From an uncultured Prevotella sp. (lineage in GTDB: Bacteria; Bacteroidota; Bacteroidia; Bacteroidales; Bacteroidaceae), in NCBI GenBank assembly GCA_945863825.1, contig CAMBBY010000005.1, positions 1-18,017 of the forward strand: DNA of 18,017 bases, read 5' to 3'. The notes below the pieces were generated by a model, which worked only from the letters and a program-made list of their open reading frames with translations, was not told the DNA's origin and searched no databases. Position numbers and translations under genes: made by a program. Positions 6,995-17,100 of this stretch are shown here, piece by piece (position 1 is the first letter of the stretch; the number at the start of each line of letters is the position of its first letter).

Positions 6995-9900
6995 ATGAAC
7001 CGATATATTTATATTTTAATAATGTGGTTATGCTCTCTGTCTGCCATCGCGCAGACAGAGGGGTATAACCCCAATAACCCACCGTTGCCGGATTTCCCAA
7101 CGGATGACCCAAAGGATACCACTTATGTGCTTGTGGTCAATTCCTCTCCTTATGGTAGCGGAAGCCTGAATACGTCAGGCGGTAACTATAAGGAAGGTGC
7201 ATCAGTGTATCTGAGAGCATACAACAATGGGGATATGTATTTCATGTATTGGATAGATGACGAAGGAAACACTCTAACGACATCTACCAGTTTCAACTAC
7301 ACCATGCCAAAGCGTGATGCAGTAGTAACTGCTGTCTATAGATATTCTCCTTCTAATCCGGCACTCCCTGATTTCCCAGAGGATACAAATATCCCAACTT
7401 ATAATCTTAAATTGGATACGAAACCTGTTGGAGCAGGCTCGTTCAACACAAGCAATACCAACTTGAAGGAAGGTGAATCTATTCATCTGTATGCATATAG
7501 TAATAGCAATTTCTATTTTAAGCGTTGGGAAGATGCGCAAGGCAATGTTATCTCAACCGCTCAGAATTTCTATTATTCAATGCCTGCGGTTGATACCCAA
7601 CTGTATGCAATTTATACATACAATCCGTCAAATCCAGCCAATCCTGGCAAGAACTTCTATGACAGTTTCACCGGCGAGGTTATCATTGATGACTTCACCA
7701 TGGGTAATTTGAGCTCTGCCATCTATGATGTAACAAAGGGAAATACTTCCAATATCACATCTATCACTGTGGCAGGTGTAATTAATAGCAACGACTTCTC
7801 TATTGCCAACAATTATAGTTCATGTTCTATTGTTGACTTGAGTCGTACCAACGGTGTCAATACTGTTCCAAGCTATTGTTACGATGGCAACACTCATCTG
7901 AATAGATTGTCTTTACCTGCTTGTATCACTAATATTGAGTATCAAGCATTTAGAAACGCTACAGCATTGACAGAACTCACTTGTCATGCTACTGTTCCTC
8001 CAACTCTTGGAAGCAACGTGTTCTCTGGAGTAAATAAGGGATTGGTGGTTTATGTACCCGCTTCGTCTATTCAGCTGTATGAACAAGCAGCAGGTTGGAA
8101 AGAGTATGAGGCTGATGGCACAATCGTTATCATGCCAATACAAAATCAGGTATCTGCTCTTGAGATCAATCTCCCTGCAGAATGTGCGGATGGAAGATAC
8201 AAGAATATGCCACTGGAACTGCTCAACGTCAAGTCTGGTCAGAAATTCAAGTATGTCATCACCGATCGTATCAACTATACATTCAACAATCTTGTGAATG
8301 GCACTCGCTATGTGGCTACTCTCAAGAACCTTTCTGGTCAGGTGCTGGCAAAGACTGACACTATCGGCATCACAGATGAAAATGTCAGTGTTACGTTTGA
8401 TCTTGCCAGCATGAAGCAATTACGTTCAGTTAAGACAAGCGTCCTGACCAAGGAAGGTACAGATGTAACATCCAACTGTGTAATTACCTGGTATGATGCC
8501 AACGGAACTTTCCTTTCGCAGAGCAAGTCCCTTGAGGGTCAGGTGTCTGAAACGAAGGTAAGGTGTGCTGTTTCTTTGTCCCAAGCACTGGCAATGGAGT
8601 ATGTTTTGCCAAAAGACTCTTTGTATGAGGTTCTTGAAAGTGAAAACAACGTTATATTCACGCTTGCTCCATTACATAAGATGCAACTCTCTGGTCGCAT
8701 CCTTGATGTAAGTACACAGCAGGCTATCAGCAATGCCAACATCACGGTTTCACAGACGCTCAACGGAAAGTATTCAAAGTCATTAAGCGGGAAGACGGAC
8801 AATAAGGGTGCATACACCATGACTGTGTTTGTTGCTCCATCGTCTGTAACATTTGCTGCCAATGACTATGTTAGCCAAACCATAGAATTGGCAGATAGTG
8901 TATTCACCAAGGAAGAGAGCACTCTTGCAGACGTCAAGCTGAAGCCTATCACAGGTGCTACAATCACCACAAACTTCACATACGCTACAAGTGTGGCTGC
9001 TGGCATTGATCCAGAGATACAGAACTACTACTCCGACTACAACAATGTTGCTTATAATATATATAATGTAACAGCACAGAAGGAGATTAGCCAGTTCAAC
9101 GTACAGTATCCAAACATCGTACTGCTTGAGGAAGTGAATCAGGGTGACTCTTTGCAGATTATTGCAAAGAGCAAAGTCGGCTCATTCGTTGATGTTACAA
9201 TTGGTGGACGTATCAATGACGCCCTCCGCATGGATGTGATCATACCTGTCGTACAGCTTGGTGGTATTGATGCAACCTTCACAACTACAGAGAACAGCAA
9301 GGTGCTCGGTATCCTCTATGACAGCAAGGGTACGTTTGTCAGCAAGTACAACTACGGAACTTCCACTCTGTCAATACGCGACCTAAAGGATGGCGAGTAC
9401 ACACTTGTCACGATGGGTGCCAGCGATTTCTTCGGCAGCATCTACAACCTTGAGAAGTTCTCGGAGGCAGGTCTGCAGCAGAACATTGACTATCTCGTCA
9501 ACAAGGTGACGGTGAAGAGTGGTATCATCTCTCCACTGAAGAACGTCCTCGTACCATTCTTCGACGAGAGTAAGTTCTACTACACTGGCGACAATACCTC
9601 GTTCACAGTCAACAAGACCAGCATTGTGGCAGGCAACTACCTCACACTGACTGCAAAGGTTGACTTTAAGCCTGTATATGCAAGCAGCATCAGCGATGTA
9701 AAGATCAGCGTTGAGCTGCCTGAGGGTACCAGCATGGTCGACAACTCCGTGATGGTAGGCTCATCTGTTGCTTACTACGAACTCAATGGCAACACTCTGA
9801 CCATTCCACTGAACAACAACGTATCGTCCGACCGCGTCCGCTTCTGCGTCATTCCTACTCAGAGCGGATTCTATTCACCAAGTGCAAGCCTTGACTTTAA

Positions 9901-12900
9901 GTTGGGTGAGAAGAATGTCAGCCAGCCTATAGGTAGTGTATCATACAACGTTAAGAGTCTTTCAATTAACGTACCTGAGCAAGTGGCTTCTCCTGAAGTC
10001 ATTATCACCGGTGTCGCTACTGGCGGCTCAGAGGTGACAGTCTATGCAGACGGTGAGGTCCTCGGTACTACTAAGTCGCTGGCTAACGGCTACTGGACTC
10101 TCGAAACACAGTTCACACAGCCATTCAACCTTCAGGAGTTTAGTATCTATGCCAAGGTTGTGACCAAAAATGGACTTGAACTACAAACCAGCACTCAGAA
10201 GTGTATATATAATAAGGATTATATTGTTGCCAAAACGGTTGACATGTCGTTCTACAACGGCTGGCTCCATAAGAATATAAACGTGACGTTTGATATCGAA
10301 CATGGTCGCGTGAGTGAGAGCTCATATATGTTCTATACTGGTACCGATATTACATTTACCGCAAATCTCTCTGACAACAGTCCAGAGAAGGTAGGCAGCG
10401 TGATGATAAACGTCTATACCGACAAGCAGCAGTGGTTTAAGCTTCAGGCTACCTACAATAGTCGTATAGACAGATGGGTTGCTGTACACCGTTTCGAGAG
10501 TAACAACCTCCCTTTAGGTGTCACCGTTCATATTGATGCACACACCCCAGCATGCATTGATGCTAATATCGTGGCTGGTTCGCTTCTTAACCTTCAGGAC
10601 TTCCTCAACGAGGTTAAGGCCGGTGACGACGAAATGAAGGCAATGCTCGGTAATCTCTCGGATCTCCTCGACAACGAGGATTGCGATTACGATGCTCTCA
10701 TAGCTCAACTCCGGGAGCTTAATGATGCTCTTGGTATAGACAGTGACTTTGAACCAATCGAAAATCTCACGGAAGAAGATATTCAGGCTACAATCGCAGA
10801 ACTAGATGAATTGTTAGAAGATGGCATGGTTCCATCATTAGATGCTCTCCTTGGTCTTGATCTCAACGACCTCTCGTCGTTGAACGAGTATCTTCATGGT
10901 ATAGAGGTGAAGAACTGTGACGGTCTCACAGATGTCCTCCTTATGGAGCAAAATTACGAGCGTATTATGAAGTCTGACTCAACCTACCTCTACATCCTGG
11001 CTACCGCCGATAGGTATGAGATGGTTGACCTCAGCCTTAATGTGCGTATCTGCTTCGGCTCAGAAACAGAGATGTTCGCACGTCTCAGGAAAGCCGGTGG
11101 TGAGGGCGTTGACAAACTTCAGTACTACTGCGGCGAGATTAATAAGTATCTTAATGACTTTATGACCGTGATTCAGGGCATCTCAGATGCTGTTGATCAG
11201 GTAGAGAAGAAGTGTGTCGCAGCAAATAAGAAACTCACTCAATATATTAAGACGCTTAACCGCCAACTCAGCACTATGGCAAGCAAGAATGCTCCTTGGT
11301 ATGAGAGAGCGGCCATACAAGCTAAGATTAAGGTTGCATACCTTGGTAAATATACTAATAATATTATAATAAAGAAGATAGCCAAGAACTTCAAGGAGCT
11401 CCGCATTGGTAGTGGGGCATCCAAGGCATTTGGCGTGTTTGGCTTCATCTTCACACTGAAGGATGCCATCTCAGACTTGAACAAGCTTATTGCACTCCAC
11501 AATAAGATAACGCCATGTCCTAACGACGAGGCTAACGCTTCTGGAGTACGTGGCCGTATCATTGGCACTGGTGTTGCTGCAGGTGTGTACTACGTCGCTC
11601 AGCTCATCAGCAGTGGATGCGCTATCGCAGGTGTTGAAACCGGAATCATCGGTGCCATACCTACAGGCGGTGTCTCTCTCGGTGCTGCTGCCGTATCGGT
11701 TGGCGTTATCGTTGCCAACTGTGCTGCAACAATAGCTTACGGACGTATATTCGAGAACTCTATGAAGGAACTTACAGCTCAGGCTGCTGCTCTCAAGTGC
11801 TATGGTTGCAACTGTGAGAATGGTCAGCCATGCACATGTCCTAAGGATAAGTGTCTCTGTCCTAAGTGTCAGGATGATGACGACGATCCTGAACCATATC
11901 CAACCATCGACCCAATCCATGACCCATCAGGTTTCGTCTATGAAGGTGTTTCTTCTAACCGCCTGCCAGGTGTAACTGCTACGGCTTATTATAAGGAACT
12001 TGTTGAGGATATGTATGGTGACCTCCATGAGAATATCGTGCTTTGGGATGCAGAGGAGTATGCTCAGAAGAATCCTCTCTTCACAGATGAGAATGGTATG
12101 TATCAGTGGGATGTGCCACAGGGACTCTGGCAGGTTAAGTTTGAGAAGGAAGGCTACGTGCCTACTCAGTCGGAGTGGCTCCCAGTTCCTCCTCCACAAA
12201 TGGATGTCAACATCGCTATGGTTCAGAACGCTCAACCGGAAGTGGTAAGCGCTCGTGCATACGAGGACGGTGTGGAGATTGAGTTCTCCAAGTATATGAA
12301 TATTGAGTCACTCAACAGCGAGAACGTCTATCTGAAGGTAGTAAACGGTGAGGAAGAATCGCTCATCACCGATGCTGAAATCCAGATGTTGAACAAGGAG
12401 GTTACCATCGAAGGCAGCACAACCGAGTACGCATCCAAGATGAAGCTTGCTACAGACACGCTCGGATACTTCGACGAGGCTTACATCATTGTCTCTACAG
12501 GCGTGAACAGCTACGCAGGCATACCAATGGCTCAGACATTCGAGCAGAAGCTTGATGTAGAGAAGAAGGTACGCGAACTGCTGGTTGACGCTGAGTTCAA
12601 TGTGGAGTACGATGGTCAGAAGGAAGTTACCATTGCTGCTATTCCTGCGGATGCAGCTGTTGGCAAGAAACTCTCTGTAGTTTCTGCTTCTGACATGATT
12701 GCCACAACTGACGTTCAGGAGGTAACATTCGATGCCGACGGTCAGGCTACATTCACCGTAAATGGTGAACTCTATGGTGCTACGGCAATCAACTACTCTC
12801 TCATGGATGCCGACCTGAAGGCAACTTCGCTCGTCAATGTGGTTGACCCTGTGAAGTTGGAGGCTGTGAAGACTCCTGTAGCTTCGCGCATCAGCGGAAC

Positions 12901-14134
12901 TGCCGTTTATCGTGGACAGACTGTCACACTCTCTTGTGAGTCGGAAGGTGCTGTTATCTATTACACAACAGATGGCAGCTGTCCTTGCGATGAAAATGCG
13001 CGCATAAAGTACGAGCGTCCTATTGCTATCAACGATGCCATGACAATCAAGTTCATGGCGGTAGGTACTAATTATGACGAGAGTGATGTGATAGAATGTA
13101 CCTATTCTATTCGTCAGTCGGATGTCAAGTTGAACTTGGCAAAGGGTTGGAACTGGAATTCGCATGACGTTGCTTCTCCAGTTGGTGTCAGCGAATTCTC
13201 TGGTGTTGCTTCACGTATCCTCACGCAGACAGACGAAGTGATAGACGATCCAGTACTTGGCTTTGTAGGTACACTGACCACCATCGATGGCTCTGAGACC
13301 ATGAAGATTGAAGCTAAGGCATCGGCAACTAAGTCGTTTACTGGTGAACAGTATAACCCTGCTCTGTCTCCAATCGTTCTGCATGAGGGTTGGAACTGGC
13401 TCGGCTATCCAATCAGTCAGACGATGACCCTGGCAGATGCTCTCTCATATATGGATACAGATGAGGGTGATTGCATATCAAACCTTGAAGGAGGATTTGC
13501 GACATTCAACAATGGTGAATGGGAAGGTTCGCTCCAGACAATGAATCCTGGTGCTGGCTATTTGTATAAGTCCGCATCTGCAAAGTCATTCATCTACAAC
13601 AATGTGCCAACAGTTCTGAATGCAAGGGCTCTGTATCGCGAACGACTTGCTCCGAAGTCAATTCCATGGAGTGTAGATAAGCATCGTTATCCAAACCTCA
13701 TGCCAATGATTGCACAAGTATGCTACTCAACCGGTGATGCAGCAGACTCAACTTACTATGTAGGTGCATTTGTTGGTAACGAATGTCGTGGTGTAGGTAA
13801 ATATTCAGATGGTATCATGTATCTGTCTGTTTATGGTGACAAGTCTGCAGACATGAATTTCAAGGCGTGGAATGTTGAAACAGAATCAGTATTTGATTTT
13901 GCAGAAACATTAAAGTTCACACCTGACGTTGTCGGTACTTATTCATCTCCATATAAATTGATGCTTGGCTTTGAATCAACTGGTATAAACCATCTCAATG
14001 CGAATAATGGCGTTGATGGCATTTATAGTATTCAAGGTATCAAGTTGAATTCTATTCCAAACAGAGGAATCTATATCATCAAATCCAAAGATGAAAATGG
14101 TAACTCTATTATGAAGAAAACGTATGTAAAATAA
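6995..14134 (+). CDS. Giant mosaic secreted protein: InlB-like, LRR, Ig-like and Cys-cluster modules (2379 aa)
   Basis: Second and largest operon gene. A signal peptide (MNRYIYILIMWLCSLSAIAQ) leads into two divergent InlB B-type repeats (residues about 43-117 and 134-212). These are followed by an LRR_5 segment with a VYVPASSIQLYEQAAGW cap (about 285-370), beta domains, a carboxypeptidase-regulatory-like domain (563-635), a DUF11-like region (about 885-985) and an Ig-like domain (about 999-1060). A helical acidic stretch (about 1197-1304) and a basic helical region precede a Gly/Ala-rich hydrophobic segment (1520-1585). Next come eight cysteines in 24 residues (1602-1625) and an acidic linker. 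After this come a DPSGFVYE...GLWQVKFEKEGY regulatory-like domain (1644-1742), an SbsA/Big_5-like Ig domain, a chitobiase-C-like domain (1960-2040), two GWNW repeats (2046-2202) and a VGAFVGNECRGVG module (about 2240-2325). The tail has GIYSIQGIKL and RGIYII. No enzyme signature was seen; a role in surface adhesion or assembly is inferred. Confidence 0.88.
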   Translation: MNRYIYILIMWLCSLSAIAQTEGYNPNNPPLPDFPTDDPKDTTYVLVVNSSPYGSGSLNTSGGNYKEGASVYLRAYNNGDMYFMYWIDDEGNTLTTSTSFNYTMPKRDAVVTAVYRYSPSNPALPDFPEDTNIPTYNLKLDTKPVGAGSFNTSNTNLKEGESIHLYAYSNSNFYFKRWEDAQGNVISTAQNFYYSMPAVDTQLYAIYTYNPSNPANPGKNFYDSFTGEVIIDDFTMGNLSSAIYDVTKGNTSNITSITVAGVINSNDFSIANNYSSCSIVDLSRTNGVNTVPSYCYDGNTHLNRLSLPACITNIEYQAFRNATALTELTCHATVPPTLGSNVFSGVNKGLVVYVPASSIQLYEQAAGWKEYEADGTIVIMPIQNQVSALEINLPAECADGRYKNMPLELLNVKSGQKFKYVITDRINYTFNNLVNGTRYVATLKNLSGQVLAKTDTIGITDENVSVTFDLASMKQLRSVKTSVLTKEGTDVTSNCVITWYDANGTFLSQSKSLEGQVSETKVRCAVSLSQALAMEYVLPKDSLYEVLESENNVIFTLAPLHKMQLSGRILDVSTQQAISNANITVSQTLNGKYSKSLSGKTDNKGAYTMTVFVAPSSVTFAANDYVSQTIELADSVFTKEESTLADVKLKPITGATITTNFTYATSVAAGIDPEIQNYYSDYNNVAYNIYNVTAQKEISQFNVQYPNIVLLEEVNQGDSLQIIAKSKVGSFVDVTIGGRINDALRMDVIIPVVQLGGIDATFTTTENSKVLGILYDSKGTFVSKYNYGTSTLSIRDLKDGEYTLVTMGASDFFGSIYNLEKFSEAGLQQNIDYLVNKVTVKSGIISPLKNVLVPFFDESKFYYTGDNTSFTVNKTSIVAGNYLTLTAKVDFKPVYASSISDVKISVELPEGTSMVDNSVMVGSSVAYYELNGNTLTIPLNNNVSSDRVRFCVIPTQSGFYSPSASLDFKLGEKNVSQPIGSVSYNVKSLSINVPEQVASPEVIITGVATGGSEVTVYADGEVLGTTKSLANGYWTLETQFTQPFNLQEFSIYAKVVTKNGLELQTSTQKCIYNKDYIVAKTVDMSFYNGWLHKNINVTFDIEHGRVSESSYMFYTGTDITFTANLSDNSPEKVGSVMINVYTDKQQWFKLQATYNSRIDRWVAVHRFESNNLPLGVTVHIDAHTPACIDANIVAGSLLNLQDFLNEVKAGDDEMKAMLGNLSDLLDNEDCDYDALIAQLRELNDALGIDSDFEPIENLTEEDIQATIAELDELLEDGMVPSLDALLGLDLNDLSSLNEYLHGIEVKNCDGLTDVLLMEQNYERIMKSDSTYLYILATADRYEMVDLSLNVRICFGSETEMFARLRKAGGEGVDKLQYYCGEINKYLNDFMTVIQGISDAVDQVEKKCVAANKKLTQYIKTLNRQLSTMASKNAPWYERAAIQAKIKVAYLGKYTNNIIIKKIAKNFKELRIGSGASKAFGVFGFIFTLKDAISDLNKLIALHNKITPCPNDEANASGVRGRIIGTGVAAGVYYVAQLISSGCAIAGVETGIIGAIPTGGVSLGAAAVSVGVIVANCAATIAYGRIFENSMKELTAQAAALKCYGCNCENGQPCTCPKDKCLCPKCQDDDDDPEPYPTIDPIHDPSGFVYEGVSSNRLPGVTATAYYKELVEDMYGDLHENIVLWDAEEYAQKNPLFTDENGMYQWDVPQGLWQVKFEKEGYVPTQSEWLPVPPPQMDVNIAMVQNAQPEVVSARAYEDGVEIEFSKYMNIESLNSENVYLKVVNGEEESLITDAEIQMLNKEVTIEGSTTEYASKMKLATDTLGYFDEAYIIVSTGVNSYAGIPMAQTFEQKLDVEKKVRELLVDAEFNVEYDGQKEVTIAAIPADAAVGKKLSVVSASDMIATTDVQEVTFDADGQATFTVNGELYGATAINYSLMDADLKATSLVNVVDPVKLEAVKTPVASRISGTAVYRGQTVTLSCESEGAVIYYTTDGSCPCDENARIKYERPIAINDAMTIKFMAVGTNYDESDVIECTYSIRQSDVKLNLAKGWNWNSHDVASPVGVSEFSGVASRILTQTDEVIDDPVLGFVGTLTTIDGSETMKIEAKASATKSFTGEQYNPALSPIVLHEGWNWLGYPISQTMTLADALSYMDTDEGDCISNLEGGFATFNNGEWEGSLQTMNPGAGYLYKSASAKSFIYNNVPTVLNARALYRERLAPKSIPWSVDKHRYPNLMPMIAQVCYSTGDAADSTYYVGAFVGNECRGVGKYSDGIMYLSVYGDKSADMNFKAWNVETESVFDFAETLKFTPDVVGTYSSPYKLMLGFESTGINHLNANNGVDGIYSIQGIKLNSIPNRGIYIIKSKDENGNSIMKKTYVK

Positions 14135-14149
14135 TAAAGCCGTAAAGAT

Positions 14150-17100
14150 ATGAATTTAATTAAAAAAGCTTACAGCTTATTATTGGTACTCCTCTATTCG
14201 ACTATCCTGCACGCGCAGGATAGTCGATGGAACGTCAATATATACGACTATCAGTATGACATGTCCGTGTATGCAGAACTGCAATACAACGGTTCTGTTA
14301 TAACGGATTTTGCAAATATTGAGGTGGCTGCATTCGTTGGTAATGAATGTAGAGCTGTTGGTGTTCCACAACAGAAGGATGGAGTTAGATGGATCTACTT
14401 TCGAGTAAGGAGCAACACGGTTGCTGGCGAGAATGTCGTCTTTAAAATGTATGATAAATCGGAAGACAAGGAATACTACCTTTCATCTGATGAGGACATT
14501 GAGTTTGAAGCTAACAGGAGCTTAGGATTACCTTCTTCTCCTATTACTTTGGTAAAGACTGTTCTATATTCTGTATCCGCCTCTTCGGTTAATGAATCTA
14601 TGGGTTCTGCAACTATAGAGAACTATATCGGACAAGCACCCGAAAACAGTAATGTAATCGTTAAAGCAACTCCTGCAGTTGGACACTCTTTTGTAGAATG
14701 GAGTAATAATGGGACGATTGTATCAACTGATAACCCGTATACCTTCAAGATCACGGAAGACACGCATCTTCTCGCTCATTTTAAAATCAACCAGTACACT
14801 ATTACCTTCGATACAGATGGCGGTAGTGAGATTGCACCAATCACTCAGGACTACAACACGGCAATCACTGCTCCAGCTGATCCCACAAAAACAGGCTACA
14901 CCTTTGCCGGTTGGGACAAAGAGATTCCTGCTACGATGCCAGCAGAGGACATCGCCATCAAGGCACTGTGGACAATCAACAGCTACAAGCTGACATACAA
15001 GGTTGACGGTGTGGTATACAAGCAGTATGATGTTGAATACAATGCTTCTATCACACCTGAGGCTGCACCTGAGAAGGAAGGCTATACATTCTCAGGATGG
15101 AGCGAGATACCAACAACTATGCCAGCTAACGATGTAGAGGTAACAGGTACTTTCACTGTGAACCAGTATAAGGTTACTTTTATCGTTGATGGAGAAGTAG
15201 TAAAGGAGGAAACCCTTGACTTCGGCACTACAATCACCGCACCAGAGAATCCTACAAAGGTTGGTCACACCTTCACTGGCTGGAACCCTGCTGTCGATGC
15301 TACCGTGCCTTCACACGATGTTACTTATACAGCCCAGTTCGCTGTCAACCAGTACACAATCACGTTTGATACCGATGGCGGTAGCGAGATTACTCCAATC
15401 ACCCAGGACTACAACACTGCTGTGACCGCACCTTCTGATCCAACCAAGACTGGTTATACATTTACTGGTTGGGATAAGGAGATTCCTACTACGATTCCAG
15501 CAGAGGACATCACCATCAAGGCTCTGTGGACAATCAACCGCTACAAGCTGACATACAAGGTTGACGGTGAGGTTTACAAGCAGTATGATGTTGAATACAA
15601 TGCTTCTATCACACCTGAGACTGCCCCTGAGAAGGAAGGTTACACATTCTCAGGATGGAGCGAGATACCAGCAACGATGCCTGCTAATGATGTAGAGGTA
15701 ACAGGTTCTTTCACAATCAATCAGTATAAGGTTACTTTTATCGTTGATGGAGAAGTTGTCAAGGAGGAAACCCTTGACTTCGGTACTAACATCACCGCAC
15801 CAGAGAATCCTACAAAGGTTGGTCACACCTTCACTGGCTGGAACCCTGCTGTCGATGCTACCGTGCCTTCACACGATGTTACATACACTGCACAGTTCAC
15901 TGTCAACCAGTACACTATAACCTTTGATACCGATGGCGGTAGTGAGATAGCACCAATCACCCAGGACTACAACACTGCTGTGACCGCTCCTGCAAATCCG
16001 ACTAAGACAGGCTATACCTTCACAGGATGGGACAAGGAGATTCCTGCAATGATGCCCGCTGAGAATTTGACTATCAAAGCGACTTGGAGTATAAATCAAT
16101 ATACCATCACTTTTGATACAGATGGCGGTAGTGAGATTGCACCAATCACTCAAGATTATAACAGCACAGTAACAGCTCCTACTAATCCAACTAAGACTGG
16201 TTATACCTTTGCAGGATGGGATAAAGAGATTCCTGCCACTATGCCAGCTGAGAATATCACTGTCAAGGCGCTTTGGACAATCAACAAATATATGTTGACC
16301 TACAAGGTAGATGGCGAGGTTTATAAGCAGTACGAAGTGGAGTATAATGCAACTATCACACCAGAAACTGCACCTGTGAAAGAAGGTCATACCTTCTCTG
16401 GCTGGAGTGAGATACCTTCTACTATGCCAGCAAATGATGTAGAGGTAACAGGTTCTTTCACAATCAATCAATACAAGGTTACTTTCATTGTTGATGGCGA
16501 AATTATCAAGCAGGAAACTCTTGACTTTGGGTCTGCTATTATTGCGCCAGAGGATCCTACTAAGGTTGGTCATACGTTCATAGGATGGAATCCTGCAGTT
16601 GATGCCGTGGTTCCTTCTCATGATGTTATCTATACCGCTCAGTTCACAATTAACAAATATAAGTTGATTTATAAGGTTGATGGTGAAAAGTACAAAGAAT
16701 ATGAGGTTGAGTATTCTGCAACGATTATTCCTGAGGCTTATCCCGAAAAAGAAGGTCATACCTTCAGCGGCTGGAGCGAGATACCTTCTACTATGCCAGC
16801 AAATGATGTAGAGGTAACAGGTTCTTTCACAATCAATCAATACAAGGTTACTTTCATTGTTAATGGCGAAATTATCAAGCAGGAAACTCTAGACTTTGGT
16901 TCTGCAATTACAGCACCAGTGGATCCAACGAAGATTGGTCATACGTTCACAGGTTGGAATCCTGCAGTTGACGCAACAGTTCCTGCTCATGATGTGACTT
17001 ATGAAGCCATGTTTGAAATCAACACATATAAGCTTACATATTACGTTGACGGAGTCGTATATAAGGATTTCGAAGTTGAATATGGATCTGAAATAATTCC

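Noticed and set aside
11380..11900. Second large protein as a polymorphic toxin
   Set aside because: The hydrophobic core is only suggestive; there is no C-terminal toxin domain, no immunity gene, and the protein continues for 750 residues of adhesin-type domains.
12308..13165. 285-codon open frame on the minus strand
   Set aside because: It lies antisense inside the second large gene, is Cys/Arg/His-rich without motifs, and has no promoter or start signal.
15869..16840. 323-codon open frame on the minus strand
   Set aside because: It is antisense to the repeat array, mirrors the repeat period and has no protein-like features of its own.
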